A stretch of 45,313 nt of DNA from Candidatus Zambryskiibacteriota bacterium (GTDB lineage Bacteria > Patescibacteriota > Minisyncoccia > Phycocordibacterales > Zambryskibacteraceae): positions 1-45,313 of the forward strand of contig JACPAD010000003.1 in NCBI GenBank assembly GCA_016180955.1. Reading direction: 5' to 3'. Both the position numbers and the translations under genes were made by a program. Position 1 is the first letter of the stretch. Each line of letters begins with the position of its first letter. Positions 32,725 to 41,375 of the stretch are shown piece after piece. The notes beneath the pieces are model-generated. The model had not been told where the DNA came from. It saw only the letters and a program-made list of their open reading frames with translations, and made no database searches.

Positions 32725-33135
32725 ATGATGCAAATTTACGAACTGGGATATCTCATTTTGCCGAGCGTAGCCGAAGATGCGCTTCCCGGAGTAACCGAGA
32801 AGATGAAAGATGCTATAAGCAAAGCCGGAGGGAGCATCGTCGACTCCGAGGCGCCGTTTGAGCAGGCTCTCGCCTACAACATGTCGAAGACTATTGGCGC
32901 CTCTCGCTATGTAGTCTCCGATGCTTATATCGGCTGGATAAAATTTGACTCTGAACCGGCTAAAGTCGAATCTCTTAAAGACGAGTTGAGGAAAATGAAT
33001 GAACTTCTACGATACCTTCTCGTCAAAGCTCCTAAAGAGACTTCCTTTACCTTCGCTAAAGCGCGGGCAGCTCTGGAAGAGAAAGAAGAAAAAGAGTTGC
33101 CGCCTACTCCGGCTGAAGAAGTAATGATAAAATAG
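32725..33135 (+). CDS. rpsF: 30S ribosomal protein S6
   Basis: 136 residues. YELGYLILPSVAEDALPGVTEKMKDAISKAGGSIVDSEAPFEQALAYNMSKTIGASRYVVSDAYIGWIKFDSEP with RKMNELLRYLLVKAP matches bS6; the C-terminal KARAALEEKEEKELPPTP tail is an extension. First gene of the classic rpsF-ssb-rpsR operon. A 21-base palindrome (AAGTCTGATA...) fills the gap after tatD and overlaps that gene's stop. Confidence 0.94.
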   Translation: MMQIYELGYLILPSVAEDALPGVTEKMKDAISKAGGSIVDSEAPFEQALAYNMSKTIGASRYVVSDAYIGWIKFDSEPAKVESLKDELRKMNELLRYLLVKAPKETSFTFAKARAALEEKEEKELPPTPAEEVMIK

Positions 33136-33139
33136 TTAT

Positions 33140-33574
33140 ATGTATTTCAACCGCGCTATTATCATCGGCAATCTTACCCGCGATCCGGAACTTCGCTCCC
33201 TGCCCTCCGGTGTCCAAGTAGCGACGCTTGGGGTGGCTACCAACAGAGTATGGAAAGACAAAAATGGCGCCAAGCAGGAGTCGACCGACTTCCATAATGT
33301 AGTGGTCTTCGGCCGCCAAGCCGAAACTACTGCTCAATACTTGCGCAAGGGGTCAAATGTGTTGGTAGAAGGCCGCATGCAGACGAGAAGTTGGGATGGA
33401 ACAGACGGGCAGAAGAAGTATCGCACTGAAGTGGTTGCAGACAGGGTCCAATTTGGGCCGCGCACTTCCGGCGTGGTGTCTTCTCCCGCCGACGTTAAAG
33501 CTATGGCGGACAAGCCGGCTGAAACTATCGAATATCCGGAAGAAAATATAAACATCGATGATATCCCTTTCTAA
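33140..33574 (+). CDS. ssb: Single-stranded DNA-binding protein
   Basis: 144 residues. OB fold: [83 protein letters not shown]. It ends in the acidic partner-binding tip NIDDIPF. The last codons overlap the start of rpsR. Confidence 0.97.
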   Translation: MYFNRAIIIGNLTRDPELRSLPSGVQVATLGVATNRVWKDKNGAKQESTDFHNVVVFGRQAETTAQYLRKGSNVLVEGRMQTRSWDGTDGQKKYRTEVVADRVQFGPRTSGVVSSPADVKAMADKPAETIEYPEENINIDDIPF

Positions 33575-33746
33575 AAACGACTATATAGATTACAAGGATG
33601 TCGAAACTCTTAAAAAGTTTCTTACTCCGCACGCTCGCATTCAGTCGAGTCAGCGCTCTGGGGTTCCTTCCAAAAGTCAGCGGCAATTAGCTCTGGCCAT
33701 CAAGCGCGCCCGCTACATGGGATTGTTACCCTACGTATCGAGATAA
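33558..33746 (+). CDS. rpsR: 30S ribosomal protein S18
   Basis: 62 residues. [52 protein letters not shown] is a full bS18 core. Starts inside ssb (17-base overlap). rplI (L9), which often follows, is missing, as is known for CPR genomes. Confidence 0.96.
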   Translation: MISLSKNDYIDYKDVETLKKFLTPHARIQSSQRSGVPSKSQRQLALAIKRARYMGLLPYVSR

Positions 33747-33759
33747 TATCTCGATACGT
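33733..33759. repeat. Palindrome across the rpsR stop codon
   Basis: ACGTATCGAGAT/ATCTCGATACGT, 12-bp perfect arms around AAT. The stop TAA begins in the left arm's end. No T run follows, so terminator function is uncertain. Confidence 0.65.
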
Positions 33760-33795
33760 TAGGAACAATTTCCTTACGTCAGCAGGTAATTGAGT

Positions 33796-33801
33796 TATAA
33801 T
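33796..33801 (+). promoter_or_regulatory. -10 box, leaderless start of the small membrane protein
   Basis: Perfect TATAAT ending 6 bases before the ATG at 33808. A TTGAGT-like element lies too close to be a -35. Confidence 0.65.
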
Positions 33802-33807
33802 ATTTTT

Positions 33808-34155
33808 ATGCGATTACCCTACGCGTTTCAAGGCCTGCTTTTCGTACCGGCACTGATTATGCTCGTTTTTATTTTGAAAGTTTTTTGTCCGGAGTCGGCG
33901 GGAGAAGAATGCTTTGCCGACTACTTTGCTGTGCCGATTTTCCTGCCTTTGATCGTAATTTATAAAATTTTTGGCGACAGCACTGCCGTCTTGGGGCAGG
34001 AGTTTCTCTTTATCCTTTTGTACTGGGGCGCTGTCGGATTCTTTATCGGTCTCATATTCGATCTGTATACTCACCCGTCTCCGTATTCACCCGAACAACA
34101 TCTCCTTCCTTCACAAACATCGGGACCTGGATTTCAACCCCCGTCTCAAGTCTAA
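33808..34155 (+). CDS. Small membrane protein, 115 residues
   Basis: Not recognised as a named family. Three hydrophobic stretches (FQGLLFVPALIMLVFILKVF, FAVPIFLPLIVIYKIF, FLFILLYWGAVGFFIGLIFDLY) suggest three membrane helices, with two Cys in the first loop. The last about 30 residues (HPSPYSPEQHLLPSQ...) are proline-rich and encoded on the strand opposite the efp 3' end, a 104-base convergent overlap. The ATG at 33808 fits the -10 box; an earlier in-frame start would lie upstream of the transcript. Confidence 0.65.
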   Translation: MRLPYAFQGLLFVPALIMLVFILKVFCPESAGEECFADYFAVPIFLPLIVIYKIFGDSTAVLGQEFLFILLYWGAVGFFIGLIFDLYTHPSPYSPEQHLLPSQTSGPGFQPPSQV

Positions 34156-34612
34156 CGGACTTGGTCGCGCCTTGAGCGGTGTTGCCTTTGGTTGTATCGT
34201 GGGCCTCGACGACCTTGAGTTCCATTTTGATAGGAATTTTGAGCCCGATGATTTTACCTTGCAAGAGCATTGTATCCACGATAATGTTTGGTTTGAGAAA
34301 TTTCGCCGCCGGGCCAATCAAGTCTTCCGGTAGTTTAAAGCGCTTACTCGAGTCGCTCGCTTCGCAGAACCAATACTCTCCGCGGTTGTTATAAAGATAC
34401 TTAACTTCTTTTTTATCGATATCTGCCTCTTCGACTTTGTCGGAAACGTGGAAAGAGACTTCTGTCACTCGACCAGTGATAAGGTTTCTTAATTTTGTAG
34501 CGTTAACCGGCTTTCTCTGCTGTTTGCGAAAGACATGCGAGCCGATAACTTCCCACGGCTCGTTCTCATAGATAATGTATTTTCGCAGTGTAACTTCGCT
34601 GTAATCCAACAT
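34052..34612 (-). CDS. efp: Elongation factor P with unusual loop
   Basis: 186 residues, three EF-P domains: an N-terminal KOW-like part, an OB domain from KVVEAHDTTKGNTAQGATKSVRLETG, and the end VPMFVKEGDVVRVNTETGEY. It relieves ribosome stalling at polyproline. The loop that normally carries the modified lysine (PGKG context) reads HVFRKQQRKPVNATKLRNL here, so the usual PGKG is replaced. Follows recA by 12 bases on the same strand. Confidence 0.94.
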   Translation of the reverse strand: MLDYSEVTLRKYIIYENEPWEVIGSHVFRKQQRKPVNATKLRNLITGRVTEVSFHVSDKVEEADIDKKEVKYLYNNRGEYWFCEASDSSKRFKLPEDLIGPAAKFLKPNIIVDTMLLQGKIIGLKIPIKMELKVVEAHDTTKGNTAQGATKSVRLETGVEIQVPMFVKEGDVVRVNTETGEYTDRI

Positions 34613-34624
34613 AGCCAGACTATT

Positions 34625-35620
34625 CTACATTTCTCTGAATTTTTGTCTAATTTCTTTGAGAATTTGGTCCGCTATTTTTTTATTTTCGCGCAAGAATGTG
34701 CGAGTTGCATCGTAGCCGACAGCGAGCTTCTCATTGTTGTATTTGTAGGTGCTGCCGGATTTTTGGACAAGGCCATATTTCTCGCCTAGAGCAATAAGCT
34801 CGCCTTCGCGGGAAATTCCTTCGTTATACATTAGGTCAAACTCGGTTTGCTTGAATGGCGCGGCAACTTTGTTTTTGACCACCTTTACTCTTGTGCGCCC
34901 GCCCATTACTTCCTCACCCTTTTTAATCTGGGCGATGCGGCGGATGTCGAGACGCACCGAAGTGTAGAATTTGAGAGCTTTGCCGCCAGTGGTCGTTTCT
35001 GGGTTACCAAACATGACGCCAATCTGCATGCGTATTTGGTTGATGAAGATGACAATAGTTTTCGACTTTGCCACGATAGCCGTAAGTTTGCGCAAGGCTT
35101 GGCTCATCAGGCGCGCCTGTTTGCCAACATGATATGCGCCCATATCACCTTCGATTTCATCTTTAGGCGTTAACGCTGCAACAGAGTCGATGACGATGAC
35201 ATCGAGTGAGCCCGTGCGTACAAGAGAGTCAACTATTTCGAGCGCTTGTTCTCCCGTGTCTGGTTGAGAAATAAGCAGTTCATTTATTTTGACACCGAGG
35301 CGCTTAGCATACTCCGGGTCCATGGCGTGCTCCGCGTCTATAAAAGCGCAAATACCGCCGAGTTTTTGGGCTTCGGCTATCACATGTAATGACAAGGTGG
35401 TCTTGCCTGAAGATTCCGGACCGAATATCTCGATAATGCGGCCGCGAGGGAGTCCGCCCACTCCCAACGCTTCGTCAAGGCCAATCGAGCCGGTAGATAT
35501 TGCGTCAACACCGACTTTCGGCTTGTCACCTAATTTCATAATGGAGTCCTCGCCGAACTTCACCCTTATTGCGTCTAGAGTTGTGTCGATACTCCCCTTT
35601 ATTTTTTTTGCTTTAGCCAT
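34625..35620 (-). CDS. recA: Recombinase RecA
   Basis: 331 residues. [23 protein letters not shown] (Walker A), [41 protein letters not shown] (Walker B), the L2 region [28 protein letters not shown], and a truncated C-terminal tail with little of the usual acidic stretch. Central to homologous recombination; RecO nearby is a loader. An AATAAT 5 bases before the ATG suggests another leaderless start. Confidence 0.98.
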   Translation of the reverse strand: MAKAKKIKGSIDTTLDAIRVKFGEDSIMKLGDKPKVGVDAISTGSIGLDEALGVGGLPRGRIIEIFGPESSGKTTLSLHVIAEAQKLGGICAFIDAEHAMDPEYAKRLGVKINELLISQPDTGEQALEIVDSLVRTGSLDVIVIDSVAALTPKDEIEGDMGAYHVGKQARLMSQALRKLTAIVAKSKTIVIFINQIRMQIGVMFGNPETTTGGKALKFYTSVRLDIRRIAQIKKGEEVMGGRTRVKVVKNKVAAPFKQTEFDLMYNEGISREGELIALGEKYGLVQKSGSTYKYNNEKLAVGYDATRTFLRENKKIADQILKEIRQKFREM

Positions 35621-35957
35621 TGAAAATTATTCTTATATTCTTGCTAGTTTCTCTGCCGAATCTGTCTCTAACCCTGGCGGTCATTATACTTAAGCCCTCG
35701 GCCAGTATCAATTTCTCGCTCCAAAGGCCTTTCTCGTCGGTAAAGATTTGTCTACCATCGAGACTTATCCAAGCCGCATTCCTAGCGCGGCCGCTTATGG
35801 CAATGACCGGCTCTGATACAACCGCACCATCTTGAGGACTGTCAATCCAAACTTGCGGTCCAAGGATAAGATATCGCGCCTGAAAGAGCACGTAGCCGGC
35901 AAAAATCAATCCAAGTGTCACTAACAGCCAATGCTTAGGCAGGAAACTAATTTTCAT
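35613..35957 (-). CDS. Membrane-anchored Ig-like small protein
   Basis: 114 residues from the ATG at 35957 that overlaps the ftsK stop. One N-terminal membrane helix ([16 protein letters not shown]) is followed by a beta-rich domain ([37 protein letters not shown] ... [17 protein letters not shown]) typical of Ig-like/glucodextranase-B-type modules in CPR surface proteins. Its stop overlaps recA by 8 bases, so ftsK, this gene, recA and efp form one minus-strand unit. Function unknown. Confidence 0.75.
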   Translation of the reverse strand: MKISFLPKHWLLVTLGLIFAGYVLFQARYLILGPQVWIDSPQDGAVVSEPVIAISGRARNAAWISLDGRQIFTDEKGLWSEKLILAEGLSIMTARVRDRFGRETSKNIRIIFNG

Positions 35958-38154
35958 CACTGTTTTCAATCTCGGTCTCAAGCATCTCTATGCCGATACC
36001 GGTAGTTGCGCCGATAACATCTCGCGGTTTGGCGCCAGAGCCCGGCCCGATAACGCCGCGCTCTTCGAGCATGTCCATAAGCCGTGCCGCACGAGCGTAG
36101 CCGATACGCAACTTTCGCTGTAGGAACGAGGTTGAGGCCTTGCCGGCCTGAATGACCGTTTCGCGAGCCTCTTCATAGAGTTCGTCATCATCGCTGCTGA
36201 ATTTGTCGCTCTCGACCGAAGAAGAAAAGATGACATTACTAGTGTGCTCGCCGGAAAAGTTTATCTCGTCCTGGAGTTCGTCCACGTAAGAATCTTTGAG
36301 GTACTTCACTACGGCTTTTACCTCCTGTTCTCTGATGTAGGCCGACTGGATGCGAATAGGCTTGCTCATCTCTCCGGACTGGAAAAGCATGTCGCCGGCG
36401 CCCAAGAGCTTCTCAGCGCCGGCTGAGTCGATAATGGTGCGAGAGTCAATCTGTGAGACCACTTGAAGCGCGATGCGAGAAGGGATGTTTGCTTTGATGA
36501 GACCGGTAATGACGTTTACGGACGGCCGCTGGGTTGAGAGGATGAGGTGAATACCGACGGCGCGGCTTATCTGGGCCAAGCGCACGATTGCGGACTCAAG
36601 CTCGCGCGGATAAGCATGCATGAGGTCGGCCAGCTCGTCGATGATGACTATGACATACGGCATGGAGTCCGGAGGCTGCGCCTCCGAATTTTTAATTTTC
36701 AATTTAGAATTTTCTATGGCTGGAAGCAAGATGTTTTTGTGATATGAACTAATGTCGCGAACACTCGATTTTTCCAGTATGTCATAACGGCGGTCCATTT
36801 CTTTGGCAAGCCACTTGAGCGCCATGATGGCTCTCTTAGGGTCGGTAATCACGGGAGCAAGGAGATGAGGGATGCCGTTGTACAAAGTAAGCTCGACGCG
36901 CTTCGGGTCTATCATGATGAATTTAAGATTCTCCGGAGGGTTGCGATAAAGAAGGGAGGTAATGACGGCGTGAATAGTAACCGACTTGCCGGAACCGGTG
37001 GCGCCCGCGATAAGAAGATGCGGCATCTTGGAAATGTTGTCGAAAATGGAGCGGCCGGCAATGTCTTTGCCCAAAGCAATAAGAAGCGGCAAGACGCTCT
37101 CAGAATAGTCGCTCTCGGAAATAAGCGAGCCCAAACCGACGATTGACTTGGCAGTATTGGGCACCTCGATACCGACAAGAGATTTGCCGGGAATCGGCGC
37201 CTCGATCCTCACCGGGTGAGCCGCCAGCGCCAGCTCCAAATTGGTCTGGAGTCCTAAGATCTTAGAGAGCTTAACGCCCTCGGCCGGCTTCAATGCGTAG
37301 CGCGTGACTGATGGACCGATGGATATCTCATCCATCTCAACTACAATGCCGAAATTAAGAAGAGTGCGCTTGATGAGGTTGGCGTTGGCCTTGATGTCTC
37401 CGACGCCGGGTCTGCCACTGTCTCTCTCTAAAAGTGAGAGCGGGGGAGGAGTCCAGACCTTGCCGCTTCTGCGTACCGTCGTAGGCATGAATCCTTCATC
37501 ACTATCGCGCTTGACCTTGCTGATTACTTGCTCCGGGCTTGTCGAGGGGTAAGTTATCGGTCTCTGGTCTTTTGCGGCTTTCTCCAATGCCTTATCAATA
37601 ACTGATGATTCCAGAGGAGTGTGGGTGTTGTCTTCTCTTTCTCGCGAGAAAAGTCGCTTGAAAAGCGAGATGAAATCCAGTCGCAAGGGAACATCGAATA
37701 TCACGAGAATCGCTACAATCATAAGGGCAAAAAGGAGAAGCGAGCTGACATAGACCTCAAAAAGGTTTAGAAGCGGACCAGAAATAATGCCGCCGATGAT
37801 ACCACCCTTTTGCGAAAAAAGGTCCACCAAGCCAAGGGCCGAGAGGAAAAAGAGCGACGAACCCAGTATTTGAGGCAAGGCGAATTGCCGCGCTCTTTCG
37901 TGAAGGAGCGAGACACAAAGAAGTATGAATACTATGGGGAGAATGTAGTAGCCGATACCGGAGAGGTAAGAGAGAGAGCTGTAAGCCACTACGCCAACAC
38001 GGCCAGCCGCGTCGTATGCGGCCAGCAAGAGAAAGGCGGAGAGTACCAGAGAAAAAATACCTAAAATTGTGTTTAGGGTCTCACGCGAAATAAGTCTAAG
38101 ACTAGCTAAAGCATCCTCGTCCGATTCGTGATTTTTTTTAGATCTGCGGGCCAT
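35947..38154 (-). CDS. ftsK: DNA translocase FtsK/SpoIIIE
   Basis: 735 residues. Four to five membrane helices lie in the first about 170 residues, then a short linker. The motor has Walker A GATGSGKSVTIHAVI, IMIDPKRVEL, VIVIIDELADLM (Walker B) and HLILSTQRPSVNVITGLIKANIPSRIAL, and the C-terminal winged-helix gamma domain is at YARAARLMDMLEERGVIG. An AT-rich repeat plus GGAGGC/GCCTCC hairpin inserts NSKLKIKNSEAQPPDS between motor elements (about 36664-36712). Pumps DNA at division. Confidence 0.96.
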   Translation of the reverse strand: MARRSKKNHESDEDALASLRLISRETLNTILGIFSLVLSAFLLLAAYDAAGRVGVVAYSSLSYLSGIGYYILPIVFILLCVSLLHERARQFALPQILGSSLFFLSALGLVDLFSQKGGIIGGIISGPLLNLFEVYVSSLLLFALMIVAILVIFDVPLRLDFISLFKRLFSREREDNTHTPLESSVIDKALEKAAKDQRPITYPSTSPEQVISKVKRDSDEGFMPTTVRRSGKVWTPPPLSLLERDSGRPGVGDIKANANLIKRTLLNFGIVVEMDEISIGPSVTRYALKPAEGVKLSKILGLQTNLELALAAHPVRIEAPIPGKSLVGIEVPNTAKSIVGLGSLISESDYSESVLPLLIALGKDIAGRSIFDNISKMPHLLIAGATGSGKSVTIHAVITSLLYRNPPENLKFIMIDPKRVELTLYNGIPHLLAPVITDPKRAIMALKWLAKEMDRRYDILEKSSVRDISSYHKNILLPAIENSKLKIKNSEAQPPDSMPYVIVIIDELADLMHAYPRELESAIVRLAQISRAVGIHLILSTQRPSVNVITGLIKANIPSRIALQVVSQIDSRTIIDSAGAEKLLGAGDMLFQSGEMSKPIRIQSAYIREQEVKAVVKYLKDSYVDELQDEINFSGEHTSNVIFSSSVESDKFSSDDDELYEEARETVIQAGKASTSFLQRKLRIGYARAARLMDMLEERGVIGPGSGAKPRDVIGATTGIGIEMLETEIENSDEN

Positions 38155-38192
38155 TCTTTTTTCTTAATAATAACACGACTATAAGAGGTCTG

Positions 38193-38231
38193 CCCCACTC
38201 CAGTTTTGTCATTTTCAAAACTGGAGTGGGG
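38193..38231. repeat. Large palindrome between ftsK and the wHTH gene
   Basis: CCCCACTCCAGTTTTG and its complement, 16-bp perfect arms around TCATTTT, in the 189-base divergent gap. It is upstream of both genes, so not a terminator of either. It may be a cruciform-forming element of the palindrome family. Confidence 0.7.
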
Positions 38232-38298
38232 TTGCAAAATTTGTCCCTTAATTCCATAATGAGTATAGTTTTAGTAAAAGACAATTTGATGAAAAACC

Positions 38299-38328
38299 AA
38301 AGGACACTTAAAGGACACAAAAGGACAT
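38299..38328 (+). promoter_or_regulatory. Three AAAGGACA direct repeats before the wHTH gene
   Basis: AAAGGACA occurs three times about 10-11 bases apart (one helical turn), just upstream of the ATG at 38344. The layout suits an operator bound on one DNA face, perhaps by the wHTH protein itself (inference). Confidence 0.5.
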
Positions 38329-38343
38329 AAAGTTTGAATTTGT

Positions 38344-38952
38344 ATGCCTGAGATAAGTAAGAAACTCCAAAAATTAGCCTCTGCAATTTATCTTATTACT
38401 GGATTTTTTAATGACCAAGAGCCGTTGAAGTGGCGTTTACGGAAACTTTCTGTCGACTTGGTTTCCGATATGATAAAAGACAAAACTCGTACAGTCAGAG
38501 AGGTCGCCGCCTTTTTTGCCCTAGCAAAAAATGTTGGACTGATTTCAGACACAAATCACAAAATTCTAGCTCACGAGCTGTCTAAGATTGAGTATGAGCA
38601 AGAAAAACCTTTAGAGACAATATTTTCTCGTGAAGCGCAATTAAGCGAGAGACTATTGTCACCACTCCCCGAGTCTGACTATATAAAGGACAATATTGTC
38701 GAAAAGAAGCAAGAGAAGCCGCTCCTAAAGGAATTCGGCGCATGGTCAAAACCATCTGTTAAGAAAAATAGCCGTCAAAGCATTATCGTCAATCTTCTCA
38801 AGCGCAAGAAAGAAATCATGATAAAGGACGTCTCGCCCCTCATAAGCGACTGTAGCGAAAAGACCGTTCAAAGAGAGCTTCTTTCAATGGTGGCGGCTGG
38901 TATTCTTATAAAACGAGGGGAAAAACGCTGGAGTAGGTATTCTCTTGCCTAA
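38344..38952 (+). CDS. Winged-helix DNA-binding protein, conserved hypothetical
   Basis: 202 residues. The N-terminal helical half (MPEISKKLQKLASAIYLITGFFNDQEPLKWRLRKLSVDLVSDM) is not a family I can name. A charged linker follows, and the C-terminal segment SRQSIIVNLLKRKKEIMIKDVSPLISDCSEKTVQRELLSMVAAGILIKRGEKRWSRYSL is a DeoR-like winged helix. Probably a transcription regulator. Direct repeats in its upstream region suggest self-regulation; the next gene is the large surface protein. Confidence 0.7.
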   Translation: MPEISKKLQKLASAIYLITGFFNDQEPLKWRLRKLSVDLVSDMIKDKTRTVREVAAFFALAKNVGLISDTNHKILAHELSKIEYEQEKPLETIFSREAQLSERLLSPLPESDYIKDNIVEKKQEKPLLKEFGAWSKPSVKKNSRQSIIVNLLKRKKEIMIKDVSPLISDCSEKTVQRELLSMVAAGILIKRGEKRWSRYSLA

Positions 38953-38991
38953 AAAGCTTAAAATGGTAATATAGCGTTATCCACAGCGTTT

Positions 38992-39021
38992 TTGGCTTTT
39001 AATGGACAATCTCCTTATAAT
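38992..39021 (+). promoter_or_regulatory. Promoter of the large surface-protein gene
   Basis: TTGGCT (38992-38997), 18-base spacer, TATAAT (39016-39021). A leader of about 110 bases follows, containing TTGCCAG...CTGGCAA pairing and no clear Shine-Dalgarno. A long leader on an abundant surface protein suggests mRNA-level control. Confidence 0.7.
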
Positions 39022-39138
39022 ATAGGGGCTTGCCAGTGAAGGCATAACCGTTGCTGGCAAAATTAATACCCGTTTGTATTCTCCCGACGATTTAGAAATT
39101 AATGGGAAGTACCGACGCATTAGAAGTAAAATTACAAA

Positions 39139-41160
39139 ATGTTACAAACAAGAATTGCAAAGATCGCTGGAATTGCAGTAGGCGCGACCGTTGCCCTTGG
39201 CTCTTTTGTGCCAATGGCCGGCGCTGTCACTATTGCTGAACTCCAGGCCCAGATCAATGCACTTATGGCACAGCTTGCGGCCCTTCAAGGCACGACTGTT
39301 ACCACAAGTACAACCTTCACCCAGAATCTGACAGTTGGCTCGACGGGTGCAGAAGTTACCGCTCTTCAGCAAGTGCTTGTGAACGGAGGCCACTTAGTTA
39401 TGCCAGCAGGCGTAGCTATGGGTTACTTCGGTTCTCTTACTAAAGCTGCGGTAGCGGCTTGGCAGGCAGCTAACGGAGTAACTCCCGCAGCTGGCTACTG
39501 GGGCCCTCTCTCCAGAGCTAAGCACGCCTCACTCTCCACCGGTGCTACAGGAACTGTTCCCGGTGCTGCAGTCAGTACTACCGTCACCACCAGTGGTGTA
39601 ATCACTACCCCCGGTGCTGAAGGTACTATCACAGTATCAAAGAACCCGAATCCGGCTTCAGGCACGAAGCTGTACGAAAACGACTCAAAGAGAGAAGTTT
39701 TTGGTATCAAACTTGAGGCTAAGGGCTCTGATATGAGGGTCGAGAGAATCAAAATCGACATGGACCATGTCACTGGCACTAGTGTTGCTGACCAGAACTT
39801 CTACAACAAGATTGCTACCAAGATCTATGTTCTCGATCCGGACAAAAATGTTCTGACATCATCAGATCTTAACTCAACCACAGTCGTTAAAGACGGTTCA
39901 GACTACTTTATCACTCTTGCGGGCTTCGGTTATGTCGTCCCGAAGAATGCTACTAGGATACTGACCATCGCTGTTGACGGCAGAAGCACTTGGGATACAG
40001 ACTATGACACAGAGACTTGGTCTCTAGGCGTTCCGGTTGACGGCGTTCGCGCTTATAGCGGTGCATCTATCAACCAGTTCGGTCCGTCAACTGCTTTCAC
40101 TAACAGTTTCACCACTGAAGGTGATCTGTCAGAAAGCGCTACCCTTACCGCTTCCACTGCCGCTGACAATCCTGAAGACAATGATTATATCTGCACCTCT
40201 TCCTCAACCGAGGACGAGTGCGATAAACTCACTCTCTTGAAGTTCAATGTCAAGGCAGAGAAGGACGATGTCCTCCTCACCGATGTGGTGGTTAACATCT
40301 CGAAGATGACCGGCTCTGGCACAGCTTCAACCTCGGCTGCTTACCTCTATGACGGAAGCACGCTCGTAGGTTCGGCAACGACCATGAACTTCAGCGGTCA
40401 GTCAACCGCAACCTTCACGGATATTGATTACAAGATTCCGAAGGACACTTCAGTCAGCTTGACCTTCAAAGTTGACGTCATAGACGCTACCATTGCTCTT
40501 ACGACCTTTACCGCTTCTACCACGGCAGCAAACCTGACGGCGGAGAACATGAAGGGTACGGGCATTACCGAGTCCGGTAACGGTCTCGGCGAGACAATCG
40601 GCGTTCGCAAGGCCGGTGCCCAACTTACCTTGAAGTCAAAGGCGATTACCTACGGCGGTGCTCCAGGATTCTCTGGTGCTACCACTACGGCTAAGGCCGA
40701 CTTCGTGATTACAGTGAAGGCAGTCGGCAGTGCCGTTGTCTTCGGTGACTCGGCTTCAACCACGCGTCCGTTGGTTGTCTTGGGTACTCCGCTCGGCGAC
40801 ACTGCTTCGTCCTCTGTAATCTACAGAGGAGGTGCAGAAGTATCTGGTACTACACTCGCTAACTCCATGACGATAGTCGCGTCCTCAACTGCTATCACTG
40901 TTCCGTCTGGCGTAACTGCTACGACCACGAACAGCTGGGTACTGGCTGAAGGATTGAGCATTGATATCCCGGTATCGATGGTCTTCAACTCTCGTACTTG
41001 TGAGTCTGTGGGTGGTTGCAGTGACGTTACTAGCGGTGCATACGCAATCCAGATCAACAGAGTTTCCTGGGCAACTGCAGATGACATGGGCGAGATCCAA
41101 GTCTCGAACTTCATGTCAGGCAACTCCTCATGGAGAACTGGCAACGTGACTCTGCCGTAA
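39139..41160 (+). CDS. Secreted peptidoglycan-binding surface protein (S-layer-like)
   Basis: 673 residues. A signal peptide (IAKIAGIAVGATVALGSFVPMAGA) is followed by a coiled segment (IAELQAQINALMAQLAALQG), then a peptidoglycan-binding domain (NLTVGSTGAEVTALQQVLVNGG ... GYFGSLTKAAVAAWQAANGV). A long Thr/Ser/Gly-rich beta region follows without catalytic motifs. Two Cys-containing loops occur (YICTSSSTEDECD, CESVGGCSD). Such proteins are candidates for the CPR cell-surface layer. Its own promoter and terminator, and a codon pattern rich in C-ending triplets, suggest high expression. Confidence 0.8.
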   Translation: MLQTRIAKIAGIAVGATVALGSFVPMAGAVTIAELQAQINALMAQLAALQGTTVTTSTTFTQNLTVGSTGAEVTALQQVLVNGGHLVMPAGVAMGYFGSLTKAAVAAWQAANGVTPAAGYWGPLSRAKHASLSTGATGTVPGAAVSTTVTTSGVITTPGAEGTITVSKNPNPASGTKLYENDSKREVFGIKLEAKGSDMRVERIKIDMDHVTGTSVADQNFYNKIATKIYVLDPDKNVLTSSDLNSTTVVKDGSDYFITLAGFGYVVPKNATRILTIAVDGRSTWDTDYDTETWSLGVPVDGVRAYSGASINQFGPSTAFTNSFTTEGDLSESATLTASTAADNPEDNDYICTSSSTEDECDKLTLLKFNVKAEKDDVLLTDVVVNISKMTGSGTASTSAAYLYDGSTLVGSATTMNFSGQSTATFTDIDYKIPKDTSVSLTFKVDVIDATIALTTFTASTTAANLTAENMKGTGITESGNGLGETIGVRKAGAQLTLKSKAITYGGAPGFSGATTTAKADFVITVKAVGSAVVFGDSASTTRPLVVLGTPLGDTASSSVIYRGGAEVSGTTLANSMTIVASSTAITVPSGVTATTTNSWVLAEGLSIDIPVSMVFNSRTCESVGGCSDVTSGAYAIQINRVSWATADDMGEIQVSNFMSGNSSWRTGNVTLP

Positions 41161-41199
41161 TCCACTCAAGGATTACTACGCTGGCCTAAAGGCCTAAAC

Positions 41200-41227
41200 A
41201 AAAACCCCGCCATTGGGCGGGGTTTTT
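41200..41227 (+). terminator. Terminator of the surface-protein gene
   Basis: AACCCCGCC-ATTG-GGCGGGGTT stem followed by TTTGTTG. A strong intrinsic terminator 40 bases after the stop. Confidence 0.92.
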
Positions 41228-41261
41228 GTTGCTTGCCCCTCGTAGCTTTAGTGAAGTGGGG

Positions 41262-41267
41262 TATAAT
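41262..41267 (+). promoter_or_regulatory. -10 box, leaderless start of the 33-residue gene
   Basis: Perfect TATAAT ending exactly 6 bases before the ATG at 41274. It drives the small gene and the overlapping ComEA-like gene. Confidence 0.65.
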
Positions 41268-41273
41268 ATATTT

Positions 41274-41375
41274 ATGCGTTATTTCGATAAAGCCTTTTTC
41301 AAATTCCTTTTTGCTTTTCTGTGCCTCATCTCTATAAGTATCGGAGTCATCGCGTATGCTCGCGCGCATCTCTAA
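41274..41375 (+). CDS. Small single-span membrane peptide, 33 residues
   Basis: A short frame right after the -10 box: MRYFDKAFFKFLFAFLCL continues as one hydrophobic helix and ends ARAHL. Its stop lies 17 bases inside the next gene in another frame. It could be a leader peptide for translation coupling or a real membrane microprotein. Function unknown. Confidence 0.45.
   Translation: MRYFDKAFFKFLFAFLCLISISIGVIAYARAHL

Noticed and set aside
38299-38328. AAAGGACA repeats as a CRISPR array or replication iterons
   Set aside because: Units are only 8 bases with 2-3 base gaps. There are no spacers, and no replication initiator gene is in the window.
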